A stretch of 64,000 nt of DNA, from assembly GCA_000727475.1 (NCBI GenBank), contig KL647289.1:1738036-1802035 (forward strand). Reading direction: 5' to 3'. Source of the stretch: Sarcocystis neurona (Eukaryota > Apicomplexa > Conoidasida > Eucoccidiorida > Sarcocystidae). This document shows positions 1 through 11,906 of the stretch, in pieces. Each line of letters opens with the position of its first letter. Within the stretch, counting starts at the first letter, position 1. The notes under the pieces are model-generated. The model was not told the origin of the DNA and ran no database searches. It saw only the letters and a program-made list of their open reading frames with translations. The position numbers and the translations under genes were made by a program.

Positions 1-2585
1 GTCGTTGGAGAATCGCACCAATCCACCTTTTTCCCTTTGTGTGGAATGAGGCCACCACGGAAGGTAGACGTCGTTATAATATATGTATATATATTTCTGT
101 CGGAAATCGCAGCAGACGCTACGTAGTTCCGAGGGGCTGGTGCAGCACACGAGAAGCAGGAGGCAAAAGGTCAAAACTTTTCTTCCGATGGCATTGTGCA
201 TTTGTCATTCATCTCAAGTGAAACGCGTTTTCGTCTCTCCAGGGAGTTCCACGGGACGGGCTTACATTCTTAGTTTTCGATGGGGAACTTTTCTCATATG
301 TCCTAGTGGAAGATGGAACCTTGATGGAACTTTGAGAGGGGTCTATTCGTTCAAAGCTAATTCAACAGCAAAGACACTGGAAAGGCCGCCATTATATAGC
401 TTTCTCCAATACGGAACAAGCTTCGACCTGGGCCGCCAGAAGCACGGTCCACCATTGGCTGCTCACCTACACTGCGACAAACTTCAACAGCCTGTTGCCA
501 GTGTCCACTGCTAATGACAGCCTCCGTTCGGCGTCCGTAAAAAGATGTGCGGCAACCCTACAGAGGCTGCACAATGCTGCTTCGTGTGACTGGTTGGCTT
601 GAACGAGCCCAGATCTTCTTTATGTCAAATTTGTGGATAGGAGATCCCAACGGTTTACGAACTGAGGGGTTTCAGTCCTTCACAAAGCGTTAGGCGTGGT
701 CTCGCCCGAGAACCATGTGAACCGCGGAAACAGGCAAAAATTCTCGTGCCTCGGTGTGCGCAAGAGCCTCGCTTTTCGATTTGTAACACAAACACCAACG
801 AGCGTGCGCAAAATGCTTCTCCGGTCCCAGACGGTGGGATATCAGAACTCAACAGCGGCGTCTCTCCGTGCGAACGCAGCAATTGATTTTCCTGAATTCC
901 AGATACCCGGACGAAGGTAGCGCATCGGCAACTGAGGCATCTCCAAACGGAGATGTGCGTAGCTTTGTGCTAACGCTTGGTTCACCCGTGCCGCAGACTT
1001 CTCGATCACGACCCTGTTGTGTCAGCACACAAGGCAGATATATACACACGCAGATATATCTATATACATGGTTATGTATGTATGCTTCATTGTACATACT
1101 TTACGAGAGGGGGTGCTCCATCCCTTGATCAGCTGCTGCGACCACGCATGCACCACTGCTTTGGGGCACGGTCTGAAAGCATTTTCAATATGTACGATTA
1201 AGTGCGGTCCCTTTTGAAGTGTCCCCGTCACCAGAGGACCTCATGTGGTCTCTCGAAAACAATCACAATGGTAGCCGACCTCCTGCAGCGCCAGGGGAAT
1301 GGCTGCTGCTGCTGCTATTTAAGTTCTCTAATAGGAGTCCGGGCAAGATCTGCAAGTATGGATGCAAAGAACCACTTTCATGGAAGCTGCTCACAGACTT
1401 CGGGCAGCATGGGGATCTGAGGACGTGTGCTGCTCCTGGCAGCGCCTCCGCTGGAAGTTGAATCAGACTCTCAGCAGCCGCAGCAAGAAGTCCAACTCTG
1501 AGTGCTCGCGCACTGTGAATTTTTAACCATACTGTGGTTTTACTGCAGTCGATATCTCTACCACACTGCATCCATGTTATTCTAGCGAATTCGATGTTCC
1601 GGTCACCCTGCAGAAAAAAAGCACGAACGACGACGGTTTGAACGTAAACGGGTGTGGAACAGCCACATTTTCAAGTCCTTGTTGGCCTCGCTCTTCTGTA
1701 AGATTCAGCAAAATTTCACAAAGGACGTGCTACACAGCACACGGCTGCAACGCGATCTGGCGGAGTCGCTGTTTGCACGACAGTTTTCTCTCTGAGTACT
1801 TCCATGTCACTGACCCGTCTCCTGCCAATAGCTGCTGCTGAGTCCTGCTGCAGAAGGAAGTATTAGCGCAGCTTCGTACAGTACATAGTATTGAATGGAA
1901 CAAAAAGACCCTACCCCAACTTTTGCCGTCTGCAGGGACTGTTGCTTGCTCATCCTGACATTGATCGCAGGTGGTTGTTTGACCTATCCGGCTTTGATCT
2001 GTTAATCTAATATGGCAGCATTCTGTGGCACCGTTCAATGCAAAGCAAGACCATTTTTTCCATACCCTCGCCCACTCTGCGTGGGTAAACCATCAAGAGT
2101 AAGCAGTATTCAACTCCGTAAGCAGTCGGATGCTATCAGCAGTAGATTCCTGTCCCGTCCCGTTGAGGGCCCGGACGCATGCACCATATATATTTTGCGT
2201 CGTGACCACCTCCCGGGCGCATTTGCGCCAGCACTACCGGATACACAAGCGCTAGTGACTTAGCACTCCGCAGAGAATCGGTCTCGCGTGGTCACTAGGT
2301 ACACGCTTATGGATGTATATTTACATGAATGTAGACGCCTTTCTACATGCATCCGCGGGAAGACGCACAACAAGGCGTATCGGCGCAGAACAACCTTAGC
2401 TGCTTCAAGTAGAACAGTAGCACCACAAAAGCGACTCACGTCTAAAGCGCCTCACCCAGGCTCAGGCGCGAGTGCAGGCGAGCAGTTCGCCCGGAAAACT
2501 TCTCCTCCAAAGAAACCGCCGAACAAGTGAACGAAAAAGAGATACCTGAAAAATCCTGAAGCTGATTACCAGGCGTTTGGTCTCA
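1..2585. other. 5' flank, no supported gene
   Basis: No reading frame here has a believable start, splice border and recognisable sequence together. A short TATA/ACAC microsatellite lies near 1035-1095. The longest ATG-initiated frames are under about 110 codons and look like noise, and strand composition is balanced. I see no RNA gene or mobile element. Confidence 0.6.
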
Positions 2586-2587
2586 CT

Positions 2588-3360
2588 GTGTTTCCTTCTT
2601 CCATCAACAGTTGTTTGGCGGAGTTTTATGGGGCAACGAGAAGCGTGTAGTCTAGCTTACGCCCTGCATTTGAAAGCGAGGATCTGCGAGCAGCTGCAGC
2701 ATGGAAAATAATGAAGAGGAAAGAAACATTACACGATTGCGATCGTTATCGCTCAATATCAGCCAAGCAGCATCCTGTACAGCACAACAGCGCTTGCGAC
2801 GGGGAGCACTACAGCTTTCTCGTATAAGTTAGTGCTCCTCTTGAGTCTGGTTGGTCTAGCTGACGATAACAATGCTTGCGTACCTGCTGCGTGGAGCATC
2901 CTGCTTCTGTAAACGGAATGAGTACACGTACGTGACCGACTACTTCCTCCTTGATGTTCTGCTCTTCCTGTGTTTGCTGCTTCTCAGAAAATCAGCGTCT
3001 CTGTAAAACATACGACACGCCGGGCCTCGATACGTTTCCTTGGCTCCATCAATATTTGTTTGACGGTGTTGGATGCAACAAAAAGAACTTTGTAGTCTCG
3101 CTTACGCCCTGCAGTTGAAAGAGAGGATGTGCGAGCAGCTGCAGCATGGGAAAAGTAGTCAGATCGTTGTCGCTCAATATCAACCAAAAAGCATCCTGTA
3201 CTGCCCAACAGTGTTTCCTACGGTGGGTCCGATAGCTCGCTCCTGTGACACAGTGATCCTGTTAGGTGTGTTAGGTCTAACTGACGATACCAACGCTTGC
3301 ATTCCTGCTGCGTGGAGCGCGCTGCTCGTTTCAAGTGAATCAGTATACGTAAGTCGCTGA
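2588..3360 (+). repeat. Diverged tandem duplication, unit about 430 bp, with shared open peptide
   Basis: Bases 2591-2945 and 3035-3365 are two diverged copies in direct orientation, offset by 420-444 bp because of small indels. Copy 1 carries an extra stretch of about 24 bp near 2708-2735. Copy 2 is open for 95 codons (3073-3360). Copy 1 is open only over the first about 26 codons in the matching frame and then stops. Both copies encode a SLAYAL-x-LK-x-R-x-CEQLQHGK core. This could be a duplicated coding exon, with copy 1 decayed, or a duplicated non-coding segment that happens to be open. I do not recognise the peptide. Confidence 0.6.
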
Positions 3361-3369
3361 CTAACCCTC

Positions 3370-4705
3370 GCATCAGATACTGTCGTTCCCCTATCTGTTG
3401 TTTCGTTAACGATTAACATCTCGTCTGTCAAACAAAGCATCTATGTGTCGTAAAGAATGTGGTTCCGACTACTGCTGCATTGCTGCTTGTGCGGCTGTCC
3501 GTCACGTTCGCTGGCGTTGCAAAAGTCGCTGCTCCTGCCAACGAGGTACCTGCTATGCTAGTAGAATCCCTACAGTGCTGTTGATGTTTGGTAGAGCTGA
3601 TGCTGCTCATGCTCTGCCACCGTGTTCTCTTCAATAGCTGCTGTTGCTGGTCTTGTGAAACACACCTCGTCATCGTTACCAGTAGGCGCTGTCGAAAAGC
3701 GCGGATTGGACAAGTCGAAGGCGGACGCTCCGCTAGAAAACGCGTAGTAGATGGTGTGCAGGGCGTAGTTCCTCCTCGCGTCTGTTGCCCCGTTGCCTTT
3801 ACTCTAGTAGCCCAGCTCCTCGTGGTCGATCGTCACCCCTGTAGCACTTCTACAACTATACGGACTTGCAACACGATTCACTAATCAGAGAGAAGCAGCT
3901 TAACAGCTCTTCCCTAAAAGAGATACACGTTGCACGACACGCATTACATGGGCTGGATACACACATCTACAAACGTCAACCACTCATCTATGTAACACCA
4001 CTTCCACAGCCAGAGTGTACGAGCACGGCGTTACTGTAAGTCGAGTAGAGCGGAACAGCCTCACTTCTCCAGTCACCCTGGTGGATCCCATCCGGTGTCC
4101 AGTGGAAGTGTAGTACCACACGGTACTTCTACAATGACCGTGAACGAGTAGCGCTGTACGATCCCGATCGCACGATGCTTTTCCAAGCACCGGAGTCAAG
4201 ACGCTGAGGCTCGGCATTGCACGAAGGCGTACCAAAAAAGTTCTTGTCGTTCAGCTACGTGGCTACAGTGCTTGGCAGCATTAGATCCCAGCAACAAGCG
4301 CCTCGATTATAGAGAAAAGCTTGATGAGCACTCTCAATCACAGTGCGTCAGCTGTCGTGGTTCTTCACTGTTAACGGATCAGCAGACTTCTTTCGCGGTC
4401 ACGAAAATGCGGTTCCCCATCGCCCATTCTCTGCAACGCCGACATCGTAGCAATTCCTCTGCTACGGTTATTGACAGAGCACTAGGCACTTGAGCAGGTC
4501 GTGCAGCGCTGCCTTAATAGCGAGTCCGAGCGTGGCACTAGTGCCGATGTAGCACGGGGTCCTCATCAAGGTACGCTGTTGCCACCCGCGCTTCACTGAT
4601 CTGCTCAACACAACTTTGCGTTGCAGCCGCTGAGGACCGGAAGTAGCTCCGCCCTACAGCCTCTATTCATTGAAGGGTTTGGCCACGTGGCTTTCAATTT
4701 TTTGT
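3370..4705. other. No supported gene
   Basis: Both strands carry short open frames of similar quality (for example 3428-3673 minus with a QQQQ run, and 4272-4493 plus). None has a convincing start plus splice border. No repeats of note. Confidence 0.5.
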
Positions 4706-4707
4706 AG

Positions 4708-4888
4708 AGCTTCTCTGCCGCGTGAATATGAGAGCAAATACGGAGACACCCAACAGCTGCTGCCGACACACCAACTAGACACATATATCTTCGTGGAAGA
4801 GAGATGCACCAGCTTCCGTCATCAGCTCATACGAGAGCCGACAGCAACTACTGCCAACAAAGAACGTCTGCGCTACTTATACGCACTT
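4708..4888 (+). CDS. Candidate internal exon, unknown protein
   Basis: A 181-bp segment is bordered by a strong pyrimidine-rich acceptor (a run of Ts ending TTTGTAG at 4701-4707) and a GTAAGG donor at 4889. It enters in phase 2 and leaves in phase 0, giving 60 fully open codons. The peptide is balanced in charge, begins ASLPREYESKYGD and ends ERLRYLYAL, with no low-complexity run. I do not recognise the family. No partner exon could be joined with confidence on either side. An open stretch with two good borders can arise by chance in a window this long, so this is a modest call. Confidence 0.28.
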
Positions 4889-4889
4889 G

Positions 4890-7800
4890 TAAGGATGCAC
4901 GCAACAGCTGGCGCTGTTGCGCCAGCATTCGCGCTCTGTATCTTCATTACCTCATGGAGCAAAGCAGCTGCATTAGCGTCGCATGGGAGGCTTGCACTCG
5001 TGGACAAATGCGCGGTAGGTGAAGTAACATAGAAGGCAGAAAAAGCAATAGAGCGCTGGCAATACAAGAATACGGAAGGCCCCCCAGTGAACGTCACTAC
5101 ATAAGATATCTGACCATCACAGACAGTACATCAGCGCCTGCTGCCGCAAGCGGCTCCCTCGAGCCGCAGCGGCCACACTCCCCATCCAGTGCAAGATAAA
5201 GAGCAAGCACAATGCCGTGCGCCCCGCTTACAAACACCCCCAGAATGCGAGGCACGTAAAGAGGCATTGCTTCTCAATAGCAGAGTTTGCACGTCAGCGT
5301 CCTGACAGTAATAACAGCGAATGCACTGGGCAACATAAACATTGGTCACAGCTTCGCTGCACATAGAAAGCACTACGGACTGGAAAGCGAAGGAGTAGCG
5401 CATCCACGCCTGAGTCGCCCCTCCGCAGCAGTCGCACTGAGAACACTCACCCTCCCCCACCGCACCAAGGGAGAAACGAATAACGGTAAAAGATTTAGGA
5501 ATGGCATTCTTGCAGTACGTTGAACATGGTTGAGTTACGATTGGAGGTGGATATCAGCAGGTCAAAGGATAATCCGTTTACGTCACGACAGACGGCGAGG
5601 ACGTTCCTGGCGGAGTAAAAAGTGAATTGTCACGTGGCCTACATGTGCTCTGACTTTTCTCATTTTGTTGCCCAGCGACCCACCAGCCTACCAGAAGAAT
5701 CAAATAATGACGATGAGAGACTTGTGACGTGCTGTCCACACTGCTATGCAGTGAAAATGCAGACGGCCATGCAAAAGATGCACCAGCTACACTGCAAAAA
5801 GAGTTGCACCTTTGGTATTCCCGGATAAGCGTGAATATTAATTTGTCGAATGTTTTACTATCTCCTCGATCCAGAAAACATGGCAAAGACTTCCTGCTAA
5901 CTGTACTGCTGCTGCTGACTGCCTCCAAGCAGCACGGGCCTCCCTCTTCCCACGAAGGCTACCACCAGAAGCCAGGCCTACTGTCACAGCACTCCAGCGG
6001 CACTGGCCGCCTCCCTATTCGTTCCCCGATTCACAATATATACTTCGGCCACTTCTTCCCCAAAGCACCACAAATGGCCCACACAACTACAGCAAGTTCC
6101 GGCAACAACACTGTCCACTTCCAGCGCCGCTCTGCAGCACTAGCAGCATCAACTCCAGGGATCACCTTAGCGCCAACAACATTTTCCAACCCTCGATGCG
6201 ATCTGAAGCACACAGGCCGACTAGGGTTACCCATCGCCAGGTTTCCTCTTAGCCCCTCATGCGGGTGTTAAACTCACGCGGATGTTAGAAATGCCGAGCC
6301 AGCCGCAACACTAGATCAGCTGCTCGCAGTACAACAGCTTGTTGCGGCTCTCGGACCAAGCACCACCAGCTCAAGCTGGCCAGCAGCCTGATGATAACAG
6401 TTCTGCTAGTCTCCACGAACAGCATGCTGTATATCCGACTTGCCACCGTTGCAGAGCACTTCGATGTAAGACTACTACAACCACCCAGCACGGAGAGACG
6501 CGTCCGGCATTCCCACTGCAATTGTTATTCCGCTGTTACTGCTTCCTCAAGCAGATATCCACGGAGGATGCTTATGACACAAGCCACCCCGCATGCACTA
6601 CCAGAAGCTACTCCACGGTCAAGCATTCGGGGGGCTGCCGCGCACGCATTCGAAGAGGCAGCTGTCGTTGAACCAGAACATACACTATATATGTTGTGGT
6701 AGAGATTCCAGTGGGAGCCCCACGCATCAATTGAAGCAGGGGAACACACAGAAGCCCTACACAAACAGTCTTACGGCAGACCTTTTTCCCTTATGCGTAC
6801 AAAGAAACACGCAAACTCCATACGGTCACACGTGTACACGTTGGTTAATTTCAACAGCATATTCGTAGACGATTCGGGGAAAAATGGACATATTTCGGTG
6901 AACGGTGCAGCTAAGCGGGTGCGTCCTATCAACATTGCTACGCACACCGCGACACACTACGCACGCAGCAGCCCACGCGTGTGAATGAAAAAAAAAGCTT
7001 CTCCCCGGACGTACATTAGTCAGATACACCGTCACACATACGCCAACAAATACGCTTTCAAGAAGCCTGCATGCAGTGGCTGCGGGATCAACCTGAGGTG
7101 GAACGCGTAGCAGCAAAACAGGTTCCGTGCACAAAAGCACGTTTAGCATCCAGTTCAGAAGCAGCACAGCACTTTCCAACTGCACACCACGGCTCTGTTG
7201 CGCTGCCGGTGCTGCTGCGACCTCACATGTGGCAACAACAGGGCAGCGCAGCAGCGGCGCTCGCAACGAGAAACACGCGCTTTGTTGTGCAATGTGGCAC
7301 GGGATTATGCGGCCCAAGAGGTACGTCTTCTTGCAGCAAAGCCACTCATTTCTGTCACTGAACAGAACCTCTTACGCCCGCGTCTGCCTTCATAACAGCA
7401 GCTCGCTCTCTACATAAGCAGCAGCCAGCACCAGCAACCAGCAACGCGAAGGCCGCCACAAATGCGACGGTACACTACACGACTACGACGATGCACCACG
7501 GCAGAAGCGACCGTGTCTCTCAGTCTCACCAGGCACACGCACAGAACCAGAAGAGGTCCACATACAACGGCAGCTGCAGCAAGGAAGACAGAGTTGGGAG
7601 CTGCAGTTGATGCTGCTGAAGATTGAGGACTTAGACTCAATCGCGGCCTCTAAACGCATAGTAGTTGCACCAGACGCAGTAGAACATATATGCGTCTACG
7701 CCACCGTATATGCGAGAATATATATATATATATGCACGTATATATAGGCGGGCTTACGCAGGCAGACACATACGCAGGTATGACAGAGAATCTAGCTAGG

Positions 7801-8015
7801 TAGAGCATCATAACAACCACGAATCGCGGAGGAGGTTCGCAGAAAGACGGGAACTAAAGAGGCAGGTAGCAGCGCTAGCAATCATGTGCGAAGTCGCCGT
7901 TTGTGGTTGACTCACATCCGAAAACGTCATACTCGAGCTTTACCAACATGAGAAAGAAGTACACGAGCAGAAATGCCTTTTTTCAGCAGTTGGACGCAAT
8001 TATTTAGTAAAGTAA
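4890..8015. other. No confident gene; noisy ORFs and a TA microsatellite
   Basis: Open frames overlap on both strands (5578-5928 minus, 5729-6271 plus, 6826-7317 minus) without usable starts or recognisable motifs. The 5578-5928 minus frame reads through an AGC run (Ser) in the CAG orientation typical of genes here, but it starts on TTG and has no clean donor. A (TA)n tract lies near 7718-7748. Confidence 0.45.
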
Positions 8016-8018
8016 CAC

Positions 8019-8804
8019 ATGGCACGGCAACAGCAGCCGTATAAAGACAAGCCGCAGGGCTCAATAGGGTGTGTTCAACCGCTGGTGCAGCTCAAAGCAA
8101 AAGATCATTCCGCATACTGCAGCAGCTGTCCTTCAAATAAAGGCGTAGTACACAGCATTGCTATGGCACCGGCATGTCCTGCTCCAGTCGCCGATGCCAA
8201 CACTAACGAGCTGCTGCTATTATTCGTGCACGCATCTCCTGCTCTGCCGTTGGTTTTCAAGCGTCTACCGCCACGGGCCAGAGCTTCGATCTCCGGCTCG
8301 TCTACGCACAAGCGTCCTTCGCACACGAGCTTTCGTCGCCCTCGCTCAACCCGCAGTGCAACGCCCTCAGCAGGCAACTGTCGCTGCGGTTGCTGCTCAA
8401 AATGCAGCGACAGTGAGGCTACTTCATCTGGAACAAATATCAACAGCAGCAGCTGTCTTCAGCAGCAGCCCTGGATCGCCGGCCGCACGCTCGAAGGGCA
8501 GCAGAACACCACCACAAGTCGTTTTCCTCTTCCTGCAGCACCCGCTACAGCCGCTGCCAAAGAAGCGCTGCTGAGTTGCAACGCATACGAATGCAGCAGC
8601 ACCTACACTGCCGACAGGTTAGCGACACTACCACCGGCACCAAGAGCAACGGCGTGTAAAAGCAGGACGCACGACCGCGCGTGCATAAAGGAGCGGAACT
8701 GTAAAAAAAAGCGTGGCTCACCCGACACCTGGCTCTGCTTTGCACATACAGAGGGAAGGCCCTTCACCCACACAAGCACAGGCTGTAGTACTCAGTCGGT
8801 GTAG
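8019..8804 (+). CDS. Hypothetical protein, 261 aa, single open frame
   Basis: This frame starts with ATG six bases after an in-frame TAA and stays open for 261 codons, unusually long for the window outside the KH gene. It lies in the CAG orientation (short Gln, Ser and Ala runs) like the identified genes. The product is Ser/Thr/Ala/Cys-rich with a CRCGCCSKCSDS cysteine patch around residues 121-132 and a basic stretch KERNCKKKRGS near residues 226-236. No domain is recognised. Competing frames of similar look exist on the minus strand (8105-8443, no ATG) and in another plus frame (8158-8574), so coding status is uncertain. An intron-containing gene reading only part of this frame is also possible. 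Confidence 0.33.
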   Translation: MARQQQPYKDKPQGSIGCVQPLVQLKAKDHSAYCSSCPSNKGVVHSIAMAPACPAPVADANTNELLLLFVHASPALPLVFKRLPPRARASISGSSTHKRPSHTSFRRPRSTRSATPSAGNCRCGCCSKCSDSEATSSGTNINSSSCLQQQPWIAGRTLEGQQNTTTSRFPLPAAPATAAAKEALLSCNAYECSSTYTADRLATLPPAPRATACKSRTHDRACIKERNCKKKRGSPDTWLCFAHTEGRPFTHTSTGCSTQSV

Positions 8805-9620
8805 TTGAGGAAAAGGCGGCGTATTTTCTGGCTCTGTTGCATTTTATGTGACCTTGATGCGTATATATACCTACGTAGATCTATCTACATACACATACAT
8901 ACCTACAAATATGTGTAGCGATTACCACGCATCTTTTGACAAATGCGTATACATCTGTCTGCACGTCTCTGTGTCTTTAGAGTTACACGCATATATTGAT
9001 TGCACCTACAATATATTTATGCACGCTTCACGTGTGCAGCATCGCTTGTACTGCATTTCTCTCGCTTTACATATACGTGAACGCAGTACCTCCACGTGTC
9101 CACGTATATATATACAAATGCGTAGTACCTGCGTACAACCGGAAACATTTAAACCCTACGCTTGGATTCAACTACGTACGCCGGTATTTCAGACTCTACC
9201 ATTCAACAAATTGGCAGTGTTACCGCGGCCCCTGTCGGCCTCTCCAGACGCAGAGCCTGCCAAGAGCAGCTGTAATATATCCTAGTGTTGCTGCAGCTGC
9301 TTAGACTACGGGTGGGATCATGTTACTGAGCCACAGGCCACAACAGCAGCAACACCAGCTGCTGAAGCAGTCGAGCCCCCCTGGAAAAGTGGGCTGCTGG
9401 AAGACTCCTAAGCAGTAACCGCCGCACGAAACGGTGGGCAACGTCTTCTCAGCTGTTGCTGCTAGCCCCGTGGTGCTAGTCCGACACCACCGCAGCTCCT
9501 TGGACGCGCGAGGGAGCAGGCGCGAGTAGCTGCTGCTGTTATCGCGCCTGCTGCGCCTACGACTGCTGCCGCCCCTATTGCTGCTGCAGAGCCGCTGCTG
9601 CTGCTGTGCTGTTGCTAACG
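8805..9620. other. Intergenic, TATA/ACAC-rich then CAG/CTG-rich
   Basis: 8850-9130 is rich in TATA, ACATACAT and ACGTATAT microsatellite-like steps. 9300-9620 is a CTG/CAG-rich block directly downstream (minus strand) of the gene ending at 9623, probably its 3' untranslated or intergenic DNA. No gene is supported. Confidence 0.5.
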
Positions 9621-9622
9621 AC

Positions 9623-10426
9623 CTAGAACTTCTCGTCCATAAGGCCGGCCAAGGAAAGATCTTCATCTTCGTCATGTTGGTCCTCCTCTCCCCCTCCGCT
9701 GATGTGTTCCCCTGCCGCGGTGAGCTGTCTTTCTTCTCGTGCCGCTGCTCCCCCAAGGCCGCGATTCAGAGATGCTTCCAGCAGCCTCTGTCGCTTCTCC
9801 TGCCGAGTGAGCTGCTGCTGCATTTTGCTGCTGTGTTCTGTCCCCCACATTCCCTGCTGCGCTGCAGTAGGCGCATCGACTCCCAAAGGCAATCCTGCCG
9901 CTGCAGCTGCTTCTGCTGTGCGTGCTGCGGCATCTTCATCTAGAAGCTGTCCCCGCCCCGCCCCTGCATATATGGACGCAGTTCGGCTTATACCGAGCGG
10001 GGCGTTGCTTTCTGCTGCCTGCAGCTGTAGCAGCCGGCTATTGCTTCCGGCCGCACTTTCTCCCGCCCCACCCCACGGCGAGGAGAAACCCATTTCGGCG
10101 GCTGCTGCCACGTCACCAGGACCACCAGGCATGCCGAACGCGAGAGCCTGCAGGTGCTGCGAAGGTGACCCTGAAGCAGGAAGAGCAGCTCCGCCCAGTG
10201 CACGCAGTGCACCTGGTGCACTTGCACCGTCCTCGGGCAGCATTGCCAAAGAAGCCTCGCTAGCGGTGGTTGACGGGAGATGAGATGAAGCGGGGATAAA
10301 CGAAATAGGTGCTGAGTAGTTTGTGTGTTGCGCTGCTCCACGTGTTTGTCCCATAGGTCCCAGTGGACCGCGGAACTCTCCTTCTTCTGCATCGGGAGGC
10401 AGTTCTCCTGCTGCGATCGCTGCCGC
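9623..10426 (-). CDS. Unknown protein, terminal exon (about 267 codons)
   Basis: The minus-strand frame from 10426 to the TAG at 9623 is preceded by a good acceptor (TCTGCTGCTGTGCAG ending at 10427, in phase 0), so it reads as the last exon of a multi-exon gene. The product is rich in Ala, Gly, Pro, Ser and Leu. It has an acidic start (PPDAEEGEFRG), a basic segment QEKRQRLLEASLNRG and an acidic C-terminus (DEDEDLSLAGLMDEKF). There is no membrane segment and no domain I know. A start inside the exon is possible at the Met of GPMGQTRG. An upstream ATG exon at 10729 (MQRWARRAARRP...) would join in phase 0 only through a weak GTTCAT donor, so I leave it unjoined. It shares strand and CAG orientation with the KH gene just upstream. 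Confidence 0.5.
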   Translation of the reverse strand, partial: AAAIAAGELPPDAEEGEFRGPLGPMGQTRGAAQHTNYSAPISFIPASSHLPSTTASEASLAMLPEDGASAPGALRALGGAALPASGSPSQHLQALAFGMPGGPGDVAAAAEMGFSSPWGGAGESAAGSNSRLLQLQAAESNAPLGISRTASIYAGAGRGQLLDEDAAARTAEAAAAAGLPLGVDAPTAAQQGMWGTEHSSKMQQQLTRQEKRQRLLEASLNRGLGGAAAREERQLTAAGEHISGGGEEDQHDEDEDLSLAGLMDEKF

Positions 10427-10432
10427 CTGCAC

Positions 10433-11600
10433 AGCAGCAGAGAATCACGAGCGGCACAAACGTAGGAATCGGAGCACAACACCGGCTGAAGGATCATAGC
10501 AAGAGCACTGGCAAAGCAGCAACGCCAGTGGCGAGAGCAAAGTCGCAGCAGCGCGACAGTAACAGGGCAAAAGCACCCAGAGCAAAGCAGCAATGACACA
10601 GCAGCAACAAAGTAGCGAAAACACTAACGTATGAACGTAAGTTTGGGAAGTGCTGAGCAGGCCCAGAGAGTCTGTTGGCAAGCAGCTAAGGCGAGGTCGA
10701 CGTGCCGCCCTCCGGGCCCATCTCTGCATATGTACGCATAGCTACGGCGCATGTATGTATTCACATGAATATAGACACCGTATTGTGAGTAAACACGCGT
10801 GTACAGTTACACTTACTTGGAAGCTCAGCTGCCGTTTACACGACCAGTATCATACTGCATGTAGAGTGCGCACGCATCCAACGCCATTGGATGCGCGAGG
10901 AATGCCGCGAAAAAAATACGCTGGCTGCAGCCCGAGCAAATCCCTATATCATTTGTTCTAGCGTACCTACACGTACCCCGCATGTACTCACTTCCTTGAC
11001 AGTGACGTATGCACACCAGGCCGTCTCTCTCTACCCATGTGCGTCCACGCAGAACGCATGGTCCGACATCACTCTTTTTCGAGACGCGGCACACACCTCT
11101 TCACCCCTCTACTTATACGTGGCCATATCCTCGAAGCGCGCGTAATACGACAGAAAAGGATATATCGACTAGTCACCGCGTCTCATTCTCGTTTCTTTGT
11201 TCGCTGGTCGTCCTCCCATTCTAACGCGTGTGTACTCATGTACCCATAGACGTATACATATACATATATGTATATATACACGTACGCATTTATGAGTGTA
11301 TACGTTCGTGAAGCCGGTGAGCACACGTGTGCGCGAAGAGCGACATCAACACTTCTTGGCTATCAGACTGCGTTGTTGAAATTTCCCTGTGACATGGAAC
11401 CAATCTTACGACAGGTGCTGCTGCAGCACGCGCGAGAAGGAGAAGGCACCACAGGCAGACACAATCTACTGCTCGTGGCGAGGATCTATTTGCTGCCCCG
11501 ATTACTGACCTTTACAGGTATTTTATTCCACAAATTTCTATACGTGTCGTGAGGGCTGGCGGAGGCACGCAGTAGTGCCTACGCTCTATCGACTACATTT
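10433..11600. other. Intergenic or upstream intron, no supported exon
   Basis: This lies between the KH gene stop and the unknown exon, both on the minus strand. It holds AC/TA-rich simple sequence (11230-11290) and short frames on both strands. If the 9.6-10.4 kb gene has 5' exons, they should be here. Confidence 0.4.
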
Positions 11601-11639
11601 GTCTGTGTGTGTCTGTCTCGTGCTGTACGTCAGGCGGTT

Positions 11640-11906
11640 CTGAACGTTGCTCCTCTTGTGCTCGTGGGCTTCAGTGTGGCTCTTGTCTGGCTCTTATTCC
11701 TCTTCCTGCTGTCTCTCCTCCCCTTTACTCCGCCCACCTCTCACCCGCCGCTAACTTTCCTCACTCACTGTCCCTGCATTACCAAATGCTGGCCGTCTAT
11801 CTCTGCTCTCCCCCGCTTTCCTTCCTGTCTCTGCAGTTTTCTGCACCCTGCTTCTCTAAGTGTTTCTGAGCCGCCTGTCTTCACCGTGTTCTACTCCTTC
11901 TCCCCT
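11640..11906 (-). other. GA-rich 3' flank of the KH gene
   Basis: On the minus strand this stretch is strongly purine-rich (C/T-rich on plus), starting immediately after the KH stop codon. A similar GA-rich tail follows the PAQR stop at 43393. It is probably 3' untranslated sequence. No clear AATAAA was picked out. Confidence 0.4.
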
